Assembly: GCA_036924855.1 (NCBI GenBank)
Contig: JBAGRP010000001.1
Location: forward strand, 4,588,001-4,652,000
Direction: 5' to 3'
From: Nitrobacteraceae bacterium AZCC 2146
GTDB lineage: Bacteria > Pseudomonadota > Alphaproteobacteria > Rhizobiales > Xanthobacteraceae
Length of the DNA stretch: 64,000 nucleotides
The notes beneath the pieces were generated by a model that saw only the letters and a list, made by a program, of their open reading frames with translations, did not search any database and was not told the origin of the DNA. Within the stretch, counting starts at the first letter, position 1, and each line of letters opens with the position of its first letter. Shown here one piece after another: positions 23,260 through 32,682 of the stretch. Made by a program: the position numbers and the translations under genes.

Positions 23260-24048
23260 CTATCCGGGAACGCGCCCCTTCACCGCATTGGCAAAGGCGT
23301 CATAGGTGATGCGACCCGCGGCATCCTCAGTGAGGTGCGCGCGCACGCGTTGTTTGAGTTCCGCGACCATATCCGGCGTCATCGCCGCGATCGCCGGTTT
23401 CACCGTCGAGCCGGATGTCGAAGCCGACCAGAAATCTTCGTAATCGGAAAAGCGGCGCGTCACATCGATGCGGCGCGTCTCGATCTCCTGCAGGCCGGCG
23501 TCGCGCCATAGTTTCTTCAGGTTCTCGACGCGCGATGCGTCGGCGCTCGGCGGGCGCAGCGGCGCGAATCCCATCGCGCGCATCTCGACCAATACCGGCT
23601 CGAGCGGAAATCCGCCACCATCCATGTCCCAGGCATAGGCGGCCACCGTGCCGCCCGGCGACACCACGCGTGCCATCTCGGCGACCCCCTTGGCCGGATC
23701 CGGCACAAAGAAGATCACCAGCGCCATCACGGCGGCATCGAATGAGCGATCCGGAAACGGCAACGCCATCGCATCGCCCTGGTGATACGTCGCCATCCGC
23801 GTGCCCGGCCGGGTGCGGGCATAAGCGAGCTGGCCGTCCGAAGGATCGACGCCCTGCACCTCGCGCGGCGCATGTCGCTGCACGATCAGCTCGGTGAAGG
23901 CTCCGTTGCCGCAACCCACATCGACCCAGGCAAGGCCCGGCCGCGGCGCCAGCCAGTCGAGAAAGATTTCGCCGGCAAGCCTGCTCCAGGCCCCCATCAT
24001 CCGCTCATAGGCGGCGCCGTCGTTGAACTGGATTTGCGGCTCGGCCAT
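23260..24048 (-). CDS. SAM-dependent class I methyltransferase
   Basis: Product of 262 residues from the ATG at 24048 (MAEPQIQFNDGAAYERMMG), with an AAGGA ribosome site; an in-frame start ten codons upstream is less likely. The SAM-binding motif I is LAWVDVGCGNGAFTELIV. The acidic motif II is VQGVDPSDGQLAYAR, and FDAAVMALVIFFVPDPAKG and ARVVSPGGTVAAYAWDMD follow. It is of the UbiE/Methyltransf_11 type that acts on small molecules; the substrate cannot be inferred. Convergent with the peptidoglycan-binding gene. Confidence 0.9.
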   Translation of the reverse strand: MAEPQIQFNDGAAYERMMGAWSRLAGEIFLDWLAPRPGLAWVDVGCGNGAFTELIVQRHAPREVQGVDPSDGQLAYARTRPGTRMATYHQGDAMALPFPDRSFDAAVMALVIFFVPDPAKGVAEMARVVSPGGTVAAYAWDMDGGGFPLEPVLVEMRAMGFAPLRPPSADASRVENLKKLWRDAGLQEIETRRIDVTRRFSDYEDFWSASTSGSTVKPAIAAMTPDMVAELKQRVRAHLTEDAAGRITYDAFANAVKGRVPG

Positions 24049-24142
24049 TGCATTGTCCTTGCTGGATTGATGCTTCACCGAACGACCGGCGAATGAAACG
24101 AATAACAGTCTTCCGGCGTCGGCCGAAGGTCAAAACATTCAG

Positions 24143-24380
24143 TGTCGTCCCGGCCAAGTGAGCCAACGGGTCCGGCCTCCGGCCGGCCCGATGACAGGCT
24201 CCGCGAACGCTGAGCCGGGACCCATAACCCCTGGACTCACTTTTTGTAGAAGACATCTACTCCAGTGCTCGAACGATAGGACACGGCGTATGGATTCTCT
24301 GGATTTCTAAACCAAGTGCGATAGGCACATGGTTTAGAAATCCAAGGGCTTGCGCTCGCAAGCTCGCTTGCCGGGACGAC
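24143..24380. repeat. Composite intergenic repeat with GTCGTCCCGG ends
   Basis: Outer ends TGTCGTCCCGGC and GCCGGGACGAC are inverted. Inside are GGCCTCCGGCC, a second GCCGGGACCC, and a perfect 14-bp stem (GGATTTCTAAACCA / TGGTTTAGAAATCC at 24301-24314 and 24330-24343) around a 15-base loop. The ends match those of the repeat at 16644-16770. Non-coding. Confidence 0.65.
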
Positions 24381-24417
24381 CCGTGGAGACGGGATCGCTC
24401 AATTGGAGCCGGAAACC

Positions 24418-24601
24418 TCACCTCTGACACTTCGGGCACCAGAACGTCGAGCGTCCGTTCTGCACAAAGCGCTTCACGATCCCCGCGCAGCCGTTCGTTT
24501 TGCATTCCTCGCCCTCGCGGTCGTAGACCTGAAACGAATGCTGGAAATAGCCGAGCTCGCCTGAAGTCTGGCTGATATCGCGCGGCGATGAGCCGCCGGC
24601 C
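24418..24601 (-). pseudogene. mutM: Displaced 3'-terminal fragment of mutM
   Basis: 184 bp that align without gaps to the last 184 bp of the intact mutM (27261-27444), in the same orientation, with about 13 mismatches by eye. It encodes the C-terminal zinc finger ([15 protein letters not shown] ... FWCPKCQR) and the stop. The frame has no start, no N-terminal Pro-Glu active site and no helix-two-turn-helix, so it cannot be a functional glycosylase. It probably marks an insertion at the mutM 3' end. Confidence 0.9.
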
Positions 24602-24715
24602 GCAACCGCCTGAAAACGGCGAACCAGCACTTCAGGAAATATCTGCTAACCGGACACACTGCGGACAGCGCCGAATAGGCGCGATTGACCCGAAACGGCC
24701 GCTGGAGAAGCCGCG

Positions 24716-25660
24716 TTATTTTCCCGTGTTCATGAAATCGATAACCTCGCCGGTCAGACGCGTGTCCGCCGTGTTGATCGAATACACCTCCGACATATGA
24801 CTATGCTGCGGCAACATGACCGCGCGCGAACATCCGCTCGCCCGCTTGCAGCTCGCCTGCTTCAAGAGTTCGAATTGCTGCACGAAACCGGGCGGGTCCA
24901 GTTCGGCCGCCACCATCATCAGCGGGATCTTGGTCGTCAGCAAACCTGGCAGCGAGGATTGCTCGGCATGGCGTGCGGGATCGGCGCCGAAATAAACACG
25001 GTAATCATTGACCGCCGTCGCCGGCATATCGTAAATCCCCGACACGAGGATCGCACCGGCAAGACCGCCGCCCTTCACTTTGTGCAATTCGGGGCGCGAC
25101 ACATAGTCTGCGACGTGCACTGCGCCTGAGGAATGGCCCATTAGATAGATGCGCGCCCGGTCGCCACCACGCGCGCCGACATTATCGGCGACCCACTGAA
25201 CCGCCGCGGCCAAATCTTCCGCCCCACCCGGCCAAACAGCCTGCGGCGCGAGCCGGTAAGTGGCATCGACGCCGATGTAACCGTTTCGGACCGCCCACAG
25301 CATGATGTTGTCATTAAATGGGCTGCCCGGGGCACGCTTGTCGCCTCGCGCGAAACCGCCGCCGTGGACATAGATCAGCACCGGCCGGGGCGACGAAGCT
25401 GCCTCCGGCGCGAAGACATCCAGCAGATTGCGATCGGCGGCGCCATATTTGATGTCCCGCTCGACCTTGACACCTTGGTAGGGCTCCTTTTCCTGCAGCA
25501 GCGCATAGAGTTGTCCGGTCTTTGGCGGATCGATGACGCGACCAAGTTCCTGTAGCTTTGCAGTGATCTCCTCCGGCATGGGACTTTGCTGGGCCCACGC
25601 GGCTTGGGCTGCGACTATCGAAAACGTAGCGGCGACAAGGGCCGATTTGGACAACACCAT
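24716..25660 (-). CDS. Exported alpha/beta hydrolase (HSL-type esterase/lipase)
   Basis: Product of 314 residues with a signal peptide (MVLSKSALVAATFSIVAAQA, cleavage after AWA). The oxyanion motif is YVHGGGFARGD (His99-Gly102). The nucleophile is Ser177 in MGHSSGAVH. The Asp (AAELDPPGFVQQ) and His (PQHSHMSEVYSI) of the triad are also visible. The fold is that of carboxylesterases of the BD-FAE/hormone-sensitive lipase group. Substrate unknown. It lies alone between a mutM remnant and an IS element, so it may be a cargo gene of an older insertion. Confidence 0.9.
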   Translation of the reverse strand: MVLSKSALVAATFSIVAAQAAWAQQSPMPEEITAKLQELGRVIDPPKTGQLYALLQEKEPYQGVKVERDIKYGAADRNLLDVFAPEAASSPRPVLIYVHGGGFARGDKRAPGSPFNDNIMLWAVRNGYIGVDATYRLAPQAVWPGGAEDLAAAVQWVADNVGARGGDRARIYLMGHSSGAVHVADYVSRPELHKVKGGGLAGAILVSGIYDMPATAVNDYRVYFGADPARHAEQSSLPGLLTTKIPLMMVAAELDPPGFVQQFELLKQASCKRASGCSRAVMLPQHSHMSEVYSINTADTRLTGEVIDFMNTGK

Positions 25661-25878
25661 CGCTGAAGCCCTCGTTTTCCTTTTACTCGCCCGATCATGA
25701 CCGATCTCATGTCGAACTTATAACGTTTTTTTAATTGCGGGTGATCGCGTACCCAATCTGAGAAGACTAGACACTGTATTGCGAGGCACTTCCGGTATTG
25801 ATGCTGTGGACGGCTCCTCCACGTGAGTGCCATGAATGTGGGCGCTGTTAAAACTCCCACGATTCAGAGGAGCGAGCC

Positions 25879-26910
25879 ATGCAGATGATAACGACAATCG
25901 GTTTAGACATCGCCAAGTCAGTCTTCCAAGTCCACGGCGTTGATGCTGGCGGCCAGGTAGTCATTCGTCGTCAACTGAAGCGACGGTCAGTCCTGGGGTT
26001 CTTTCAGAAGCTGCCACCATGCCTGGTTGGCATAGAGGCTTGCGCCTCGTCTCACCATTGGTCGCGCGAACTTCAGGCGCTCGGCCATACCGTTCGGCTA
26101 ATGCCGCCGGCCTACGTGAAGCCCTATGTCAAACGGCAGAAGAATGACATGGCTGACGCAGAGGCTATCTGCGAGGCGGTCACCCGAGCCAACATGCGTT
26201 TCGTGCCAACAAAGACGCCTGAACAGCAGAGCTGCCTGATGCTTCACCGCACCCGCCATCTGTTCATCCGCCAGCAGACCGCGGTAATCAATTCGATCCG
26301 GGCGCATCTTGCCGAGTTCGGCATTGTCGCGCCGGTCGGACGCAAAGGCGTCACGGAACTGCTGCATATTGTTGCCGACCCGAGCGACAAGCGGCTGTCA
26401 GAGGTTGCCCGTGCGTGTCTTGCCGCGCTCGGCAGTCAGCTACTCGGTCTCAAGCAGCAGATTCTGGAGTTCGATCGGATGATCCTGGCTTGGCATCGGT
26501 CCAACCAGACGAGCAAACGCCTTCACTACATTCCCGGGGTAGGTCCGATGCTGGCGACCGCTCTGGTCACCAGTGTTGCTGACCCGAGCACCTTCCGATC
26601 GGCACGTAACTTTTCTGCTTGGATCGGGCTGGTTCCGAAGCAGCACTCAAGCGGGGGCAAGGAGCGGCTCGGCAGCATCAGCAAACAGGGTGATCGCTAT
26701 TTACGCAGCTTGTTCGTCGCCGGAGCACTCGCCGTCATCCGCTACGCCAAGATTCATGGCACCGGGCATCGGCTCTGGCTCACGGCGTTGTTGGCGCGAA
26801 AGCCGACCAAGGTTGCTGCTATCGCGCTTGCCAACAAAATCGCGCGGATGGCCTGGGCCATGATGGCCAAGGGCGAGCGCTACAAGGAACCCATCGCGCT
26901 TGCGCGGTAA
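25879..26910 (+). CDS. IS110-family (IS1111-type) transposase
   Basis: Product of 343 residues. The N-terminal RuvC-like DEDD domain shows ITTIGLDIAKSVFQVHG (first Asp), GIEACASSHHWSREL (Glu) and KNDMADAEAI (the two last Asp). A coiled-coil segment follows, then the C-terminal Transposase_20 domain (KRLHYIPGVGPMLATALV, FSAWIGLVPKQHSSGGKERLG) with the serine-rich site. Full length without frameshifts, so probably active. The start has a GAGGAGCGAG ribosome site; ATG at 25885 is an alternative. Confidence 0.95.
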   Translation: MQMITTIGLDIAKSVFQVHGVDAGGQVVIRRQLKRRSVLGFFQKLPPCLVGIEACASSHHWSRELQALGHTVRLMPPAYVKPYVKRQKNDMADAEAICEAVTRANMRFVPTKTPEQQSCLMLHRTRHLFIRQQTAVINSIRAHLAEFGIVAPVGRKGVTELLHIVADPSDKRLSEVARACLAALGSQLLGLKQQILEFDRMILAWHRSNQTSKRLHYIPGVGPMLATALVTSVADPSTFRSARNFSAWIGLVPKQHSSGGKERLGSISKQGDRYLRSLFVAGALAVIRYAKIHGTGHRLWLTALLARKPTKVAAIALANKIARMAWAMMAKGERYKEPIALAR

Positions 26911-27161
26911 ACGAGATCGCGCCGGGCAACCGGCGTGATGTGAAGGTTGGGAGGGCGAACAGCACGTAATGCAGAGCCGGTCGATCCGGCGATCAGGACA
27001 ACCCACATGTGCCATCGCATTGTTATCGAATGCGGGTTTTTGACCGGGACCTGATCCGCGGAGGGCATTATGGCCAGCGGTCATGTGAACCGCATTAAAA
27101 GGCCGAACACATGGCTGCACCGACCAATGCTGCAAAACGTAAAGAAAGCTCTTGCCAATCC
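26911..27161 (+). ncRNA. Candidate target-guiding RNA (bridge/seeker RNA) of the IS1111-type element
   Basis: Non-coding DNA between the transposase stop and the right inverted repeat. Three consecutive hairpins are visible: CGCCGG-GCAA-CCGGCG (26920-26935, a GNRA tetraloop), GCCGG-TCGAT-CCGGC (26976-26990), and CGCATT-GTTATCG-AATGCG (27016-27034). Work on IS110/IS1111 elements showed that a structured RNA from the non-coding end, downstream of the transposase in the IS1111 branch, selects the target. I have not identified the guide loops. Confidence 0.45.
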
Positions 27162-27260
27162 GGAGCCGTCCACACATGGCACATTTCAGACCTAGCGCGA
27201 TTTCTGACATGAGTCCGTCATACGCTAAAGAAGAAGTTGACCAACCGCTACCGGCCCATC
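26911..27260. other. Transposase-mutM intergenic stretch
   Basis: 350 bp without a protein gene. It consists of the IS right end with the candidate guide RNA and then about 85 bases outside the IS (27176-27260) that show no match to anything else in the window. The mutM stop follows. Confidence 0.7.
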
Positions 27261-28142
27261 TCACCTCTGACACTTCGGACACCAGAACGTCGACCGCCCG
27301 TTCTGCACAAAGCGCTTCACTATCCCCGCGCAGCCATTCGTTTTGCATTCCTCGCCCTCGCGGTCGTAGACCTGAAACGAATGCTGGAAATAGCCGAGCT
27401 CGCCGGAGGTCTGGCGATGATCGCGCAGCGACGAGCCGCCGGCCTTGATGGCCTGGTTCAGCACGGCGTGAATCGCCCCCACCAGTCGCGCCGCGTGATC
27501 GGTCGGCTCGCTTTTCTTCGTCGCCAGTGTCGCGGCGAGACGCCGCGGCGACAGCTGCGAGCGAAACAGCGCCTCGCAGACATAGATGTTGCCGAGCCCG
27601 GCCACCGTGCGCTGGTCGAGCAGGGCGGCCTTCAGACTCGTCTTCTTGCCGGCGCAGGCGCGGGCCAGCATCGCGGCATCGAAGGCATTGCCGAGCGGCT
27701 CCGGGCCGATGTCTTTCAGGAAAGGCTCCCGCTCCATGTCGCGGCGCGCGAATATTTTCATGAAGCCGAAGCGGCGGGGATCGTTGTAGATCACCGAGGC
27801 CCCCGACGACATGTGAAACGCCACATGATCGTGGGCGCGGTCGTCACTGCGCGGATGATGAAACGCGCCGGGCGCGGTGTTTTTCTCATCGGACACCACC
27901 CGGAACGAACCGGACATGCCGAGATGCATCAGCAGCACGTCGCCGGATTCCAGATCGGCCAGCAGATATTTGGCGCGCCGGGACAGGCTGGTGACGATCT
28001 GCCCCTCCAGCCGCGCCACAAAGTCCGGCTGCAGCGGAAAACGCAGGTCAGGCCTGCGCGCTTCGGCGCGGACGATCCGGGCGCCCTCCATGGCCGGCTG
28101 CAGGCCGCGGCGGACGGTTTCGACTTCGGGGAGTTCAGGCAT
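27261..28142 (-). CDS. mutM: Formamidopyrimidine-DNA glycosylase (Fpg/MutM)
   Basis: Bifunctional glycosylase/AP lyase that removes 8-oxoguanine. The product has 293 residues from the ATG at 28142, chosen because catalysis needs Pro immediately after the removed Met ([14 protein letters not shown]). The conserved Lys ([11 protein letters not shown]) and the H2TH region ([18 protein letters not shown]) are present. The zinc finger closes the protein (CKTNGC ... CPKC). The 3' end is duplicated 2.8 kb downstream. An adjacent in-frame ATG four codons upstream would mask the catalytic Pro. ubiE starts 86 bases away on the opposite strand. Confidence 0.96.
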   Translation of the reverse strand: MPELPEVETVRRGLQPAMEGARIVRAEARRPDLRFPLQPDFVARLEGQIVTSLSRRAKYLLADLESGDVLLMHLGMSGSFRVVSDEKNTAPGAFHHPRSDDRAHDHVAFHMSSGASVIYNDPRRFGFMKIFARRDMEREPFLKDIGPEPLGNAFDAAMLARACAGKKTSLKAALLDQRTVAGLGNIYVCEALFRSQLSPRRLAATLATKKSEPTDHAARLVGAIHAVLNQAIKAGGSSLRDHRQTSGELGYFQHSFQVYDREGEECKTNGCAGIVKRFVQNGRSTFWCPKCQR

Positions 28143-28227
28143 GTCTTGTGTCATTCACCTTGAGGCCGGGACGTGATAGCGCCATTGCGGCGGGCGCGCT
28201 ATGGTCCGCCGCGATGAGGCTTTTTGG

Positions 28228-28998
28228 ATGAAAACGATGGATAAGGCCGGCGAAACCACGCATTTCGGCTTCCGGGACGTCCCCGTGGACGACAAGCAGA
28301 CGCTGGTGAACGACGTGTTCCACAGCGTCGCCCGGCGTTACGACCTGATGAACGATCTGATGTCGGGCGGCCTGCACCGCGTCTGGAAGGACGTGATGAT
28401 CAATGCGCTGAACCCGCCGCGCTCCGACGCGCCGTTTGCGCTGCTCGACGTCGCCGGCGGCACCGGCGATATCTCGTTCCGCGCCGCCAAGGAGGCCGGC
28501 TATGGCTTCCACGCCACCGTCTGCGACATCAATTCCGGCATGCTGGCGGTAGGCCGCGAACGTGCGATCACGCGGCATCTGGAGCACCAGGTCTCCTTCG
28601 TCGAGGGCAATGCCGAGGCGCTGGAATTTCCCGATCGCAGTTTTGACGCCTACACCATCGCGTTCGGCATCCGCAACGTGCCGCGGATCGACCGCGCGCT
28701 GGCCGAGGCCTATCGCGTGCTGAAGCCGGGCAGCCGGTTTCTCTGCCTGGAATTCTCCACCGTCGACGTGCCCGGCCTCGACAGGATCTACGACCTGTTC
28801 TCGTTCAAGGTGATCCCGCCGCTCGGCAAGGCGGTCACCGGCGACGCCGAATCCTATCGCTACCTCGTCGAATCGATCCGGAAATTTCCAAAGCCGCCAG
28901 CTTTCTCCGAGATGATCCGCGATGCCGGATTTTCACGGGTGAATTATCAGCTCCTCACCGGCGGCATCGTCGCGCTGCATTCGGGCTGGCGTTTGTGA
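28228..28998 (+). CDS. ubiE: Demethylmenaquinone/2-polyprenyl-benzoquinol methyltransferase UbiE
   Basis: C-methylation step of ubiquinone (and menaquinone) synthesis. The product has 256 residues from the ATG at 28228, which follows a GAGG ribosome site; the ATG at 28237 is close behind and cannot be excluded. UbiE signatures: [20 protein letters not shown], then [18 protein letters not shown], the SAM motif [16 protein letters not shown], and [20 protein letters not shown]. The stop overlaps ubiB (GTGA). Divergent from mutM. Confidence 0.95.
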   Translation: MKTMDKAGETTHFGFRDVPVDDKQTLVNDVFHSVARRYDLMNDLMSGGLHRVWKDVMINALNPPRSDAPFALLDVAGGTGDISFRAAKEAGYGFHATVCDINSGMLAVGRERAITRHLEHQVSFVEGNAEALEFPDRSFDAYTIAFGIRNVPRIDRALAEAYRVLKPGSRFLCLEFSTVDVPGLDRIYDLFSFKVIPPLGKAVTGDAESYRYLVESIRKFPKPPAFSEMIRDAGFSRVNYQLLTGGIVALHSGWRL

Positions 28999-30563
28999 TC
29001 TCTGCTCTCTCGCATATGGCGCGGCTGGCCCGCGCCGGATTCGTGTTCGCGCGCGAAGGCGTGTTCGGCGTCGTCGATCCCTCGCTGGTGCCGCCGCCCG
29101 GCCAGCTCGCCTTGCGCATCGCGCGCCTGATCGAACGCCCCGGGGTGAAGTCCGGCCCGCGGCTGTCGCGCGCGCTGACGCGACTGGGCCCGGCCTATCT
29201 GAAACTCGGACAATTCCTCGCAACCAGACCCGACGTGGTCGGCGTCGTGATGGCGCGCGATCTCGAAAGCCTGCAGGACCGGCTGCCGCCGTTCTCGCAG
29301 GTGGAAGCCGAGGCCGTCGTCGCGGCGTCGCTGGAACGCCCGGTGGCGCAGGCCTTTGCGCATTTCGGCCCGCCGGTGGCCGCCGCCTCGATCGCGCAGG
29401 TGCATCGCGGCGAGACCGAAAAGAACGGTGTGCGGACGTCCGTCGCGGTGAAGGTGCTGCGGCCCAATGTGGCGTCGCGCTTCCGCCGCGACCTCGGCGA
29501 TTTCTTTTTTGTCGCGCACAACGCCGAAGCCCATTCCGCGGAAGCGCGCCGGCTGCGGCTGATCGAGATCATCAACACGATGTCGCGCTCGGTGGCGATG
29601 GAGATGGATCTGCGGCTGGAAGCGGCCGCTCTGTCCGAGATGGCGGAGAACACCAGGGACGATCCGGATTTTCGCGTGCCGAAGGTGGACTGGGATCGCA
29701 CCAGCCACAATGTGCTGACGATGGAATGGATCGACGGCATCGCGCTGAACGATCATGTGCGGCTGGAGGAGTCGCAGGTCGATTTGCCTGATCTCGGCCG
29801 CAAGGTGATCCAGAGTTTTCTGCGTCACGCGCTGCGCGACGGCTTCTTCCACGCCGACATGCATCCCGGCAACCTGTTCCTCGACGAGACCGGGCGGCTG
29901 GTTGCTGTCGACTTCGGCATCATGGGCCGACTCGGCATGAAGGAGCGGCGCTTCCTCGCGGAGATTCTGCTCGGCTTCATTACCCGCAACTATCGCCGCG
30001 TCGCCGAAGTGCACTTCGAGGCCGGCTATGTGCCCGCGCATCATTCGGTGGAAAATTTCGCGCAGGCGATCCGCGCCATCGGCGAACCGATTCATAACCG
30101 CACCGCCGAAGAAATCTCGATGGCGAAGCTGCTGACGCTGCTGCTCGAAGTCACCGGCCTGTTCGACATGCGCACGCGACCGGAACTGATCCTGCTGCAG
30201 AAGACCATGGTGGTGGTCGAAGGAGTCGCGCGCAGCTTCGATCCCAAACTCGACATCTGGAAAGTCGCCGATCCCGTGGTCCGCGAATGGATCGAACGCA
30301 ACCTCGGGCCGTTGGGAAAAATCCAGGGCGCGATGTCCGGTGCCGGCGAACTCGGCCGCGTGTTCTCAGGATTGCCGGCGATCGCCTCGCGCGCGGTCAC
30401 CGTGCTCGAACAGCTGGAGACCATGAGCCGCGAAGGCCTCCGGCTCGACCCGGAAACCATCGCCGCGATCGGCCGGACCAGGGCGCGTCAGGCGCGCTGG
30501 CGCAGCGTCGGAATCTGGGTGATCGCCCTGACCTTCCTTGGGATCCTCTGGTCGGTCCGCTAG
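28995..30563 (+). CDS. ubiB: Ubiquinone biosynthesis regulatory kinase-like protein UbiB
   Basis: Atypical protein-kinase-like ATPase needed for ubiquinone synthesis. The product has 522 residues and starts with GTG at 28995, overlapping the ubiE stop by four bases, so translation is coupled. Signatures of the family are the KxGQ motif ([13 protein letters not shown]), the Ala-rich nucleotide loop ([11 protein letters not shown]), VAVKVLRP with the kinase Lys, [11 protein letters not shown] and the metal-binding AVDFGIMG. Two C-terminal hydrophobic segments, the last at [12 protein letters not shown], anchor it to the membrane. Confidence 0.95.
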   Translation: MISALSHMARLARAGFVFAREGVFGVVDPSLVPPPGQLALRIARLIERPGVKSGPRLSRALTRLGPAYLKLGQFLATRPDVVGVVMARDLESLQDRLPPFSQVEAEAVVAASLERPVAQAFAHFGPPVAAASIAQVHRGETEKNGVRTSVAVKVLRPNVASRFRRDLGDFFFVAHNAEAHSAEARRLRLIEIINTMSRSVAMEMDLRLEAAALSEMAENTRDDPDFRVPKVDWDRTSHNVLTMEWIDGIALNDHVRLEESQVDLPDLGRKVIQSFLRHALRDGFFHADMHPGNLFLDETGRLVAVDFGIMGRLGMKERRFLAEILLGFITRNYRRVAEVHFEAGYVPAHHSVENFAQAIRAIGEPIHNRTAEEISMAKLLTLLLEVTGLFDMRTRPELILLQKTMVVVEGVARSFDPKLDIWKVADPVVREWIERNLGPLGKIQGAMSGAGELGRVFSGLPAIASRAVTVLEQLETMSREGLRLDPETIAAIGRTRARQARWRSVGIWVIALTFLGILWSVR

Positions 30564-30593
30564 GCTGGGGTGATTGCAATGCCTTCATGATTA

Positions 30594-30610
30594 TGCTAGC
30601 ATTGCTATCA
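30594..30610 (+). promoter_or_regulatory. Tandem TGCTAGCA-T-TGCTATCA motif before coaBC, candidate RHH operator
   Basis: Two eight-base motifs one base apart, 20 bases upstream of the coaBC ATG. The first is a perfect palindrome (ATGCTAGCAT at 30593-30602 when extended). The second resembles the half-site I recall for the FitAB toxin-antitoxin operator. The adjacent gene encodes a FitA-like DNA-binding domain, which makes this a candidate self-operator. No binding data. Confidence 0.4.
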
Positions 30611-30629
30611 AATTTTGACGGAATCGACC

Positions 30630-32053
30630 ATGGCCAGCCTGACGATCCGGAAACTCGACGACGCCATCCGCGATGAGCTGCGCCTCCGGGCCGCCCGCAA
30701 CGGCCGCTCGGTGGAGGATGAGGTGCGGGTCATCCTGCGCGAGGCGTCGCAACCGGACCGGCGACTTGCCACAGGTTTGCCGCAAGAGAATCCGCCAGAT
30801 CTGGCGCCCCGAAAGCGGCTTCAAACAGCGGTCGATCAGCCCCGCGTTACCCTGATCATCGGCGGCGGCATCGCCGCCTACAAGGCGCTCGATCTGATCC
30901 GGCGCCTGAAGGAGCGGCACATCCATGTCCGCTGCGTCCTCACTCGCGCCGCGCAGCAATTCGTCACCCCGCTGGCCGCCAGCGCGCTGTCCAACGAGCG
31001 CTGCTACACGGACCTGTTCGATCCGCAGAGCGAATTCGACGCGGGGCATATTCGCCTGGCGCGCGAATGCGACCTGATCATCGTGGCGCCCGCGACCGCC
31101 GACTTGATGGCGAAGATGGCGCAGGGCCATGCCGACGATCTTGCCACCGCTATCCTGCTCGCCGCCGACAAGAAAATCCTGCTGGCGCCGGCGATGAATC
31201 CGCTGATGTGGAACAACGCCGCGACCCGTCGCAACGTCGTGCAACTCGAGCGCGACGGCGTTGCGATGGTCGGCCCCAATGCCGGCGAGATGGCGGAAGC
31301 GGGTGAAGCCGGCGTCGGCCGGATGGCCGAGCCGTTGGAGATAGCCGTTGCGGCAGAGGCGTTTCTGCGCCCGCCGCGGCCGCGCCCACTCGCCGGCAAG
31401 CGCGTGCTGATCACCGCCGGCCCGACCCATGAGCCGATCGACCCCGTGCGCTACATCGCCAATCGCTCCTCGGGCAAGCAAGGCTTTGCGATCGCCGCCG
31501 CCGCACAAGCCGCAGGCGCCGACGTGATTCTCGTTTCAGGTCCGGTCGACCTCGACGATCCCCGCGGCGTGATGGTGAAGCATGTCGAATCCGCCCGCGA
31601 GATGCTCGCCGCCGTCGAAGCCGTCTTGCCCGTCGACATCGCGATCTTCGCCGCCGCCGTCGCCGACTGGCGCGTGGTAAGCGAAGGCGCGCAGAAGCTG
31701 AAGAAGACCGGCGCCGCCATGCCGCCGCTGCAGCTCACTGAAAACCCCGACATCCTCGCGACGATCTCGAAATTGACCGACAATCGACCGCCGCTGGTGA
31801 TCGGCTTTGCTGCGGAAACCGAGCATCTGATCGACAACGCCAAGGCAAAAATCGCGCGAAAGGGCTGCGACTGGATCGTCGCCAACGACGTTTCGCCCGC
31901 CACCGGTATCATGGGCGGCGACAGCAATACCGTGCATTTGCTGACGCGCAACGAAAGCGATATTGCCGTCGAGTCCTGGCCGGCGATGAGCAAGGAGCAA
32001 GTCGCGACAGCTTTGGTCGCGCGCATCGCCGAATACATTGAGAAAGAAAATTC

Positions 32054-32057
<4 letters not shown>
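30630..32057 (+). CDS. coaBC: CoaBC with N-terminal FitA/VapB-like ribbon-helix-helix domain
   Basis: Bifunctional enzyme that joins cysteine to 4'-phosphopantothenate (CoaB) and decarboxylates the product (CoaC) in coenzyme A synthesis. The product has 475 residues. Residues 1-40 ([20 protein letters not shown], then [16 protein letters not shown]) match the FitA/VapB RHH antitoxin fold. CoaC follows ([41 protein letters not shown]), then CoaB ([46 protein letters not shown]). The ACG motif that carries the reducing cysteine of CoaC reads EAG here (A224). It overlaps dut by four bases. ATG at 30630 is chosen over a TTG five codons upstream. Confidence 0.93.
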
Positions 32058-32512
<455 letters not shown>

Positions 32513-32682
32513 CGCACCCGCAGACTGCGGAACCATCGGAGAACGAATATCGCGCGGCATTTTTTCGCGACGCGCTTTGCGTTCACGGTCTGGACTCTTA
32601 CCCGCCGACTCCCGAAGGGGATATTGTCAATCGATTCGCGAGCGGTGAGGGGCCGATCGGGAAGACGTGCGGTTTGGGGCGA

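Larger units (their letters stand above)
24049..24715. other. Gene-poor, repeat-rich stretch with mutM remnant
   Basis: 667 bp without an intact gene. It holds a composite repeat (24143-24380) and a displaced copy of the mutM 3' end (24418-24601). About 110 bases follow that I cannot assign. It marks the left edge of the accessory patch. Confidence 0.75.
25805..27174 (+). mobile_element. IS110-family element, IS1111 type
   Basis: A DEDD transposase gene is bracketed by a perfect 13-bp subterminal inverted repeat: TGTGGACGGCTCC at 25805-25817 and GGAGCCGTCCACA at 27162-27174. IS1111-type elements extend a few bases beyond these repeats and make no target duplication, so the true ends lie just outside the given limits. 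Length is about 1.38 kb. The left non-coding part is short (about 60 bp) and the right one long (about 250 bp), the layout of the IS1111 branch. Confidence 0.88.

Noticed and set aside
24301..24343. A TTCTAAA/TTTAGAA pair resembling an iron-control element
   Set aside because: In Irr/RirA-type iron boxes the half-sites face the other way with a three-base gap. Here they are the arms of a stem with a 15-base loop inside a repeat, and no iron gene is near.
24257..24630. Minus-strand frames near 24.3-24.6 kb considered as small zinc-finger genes
   Set aside because: The cysteine pattern is that of the mutM C-terminus and the sequence is a near-copy of the mutM 3' end, so it is a gene remnant.
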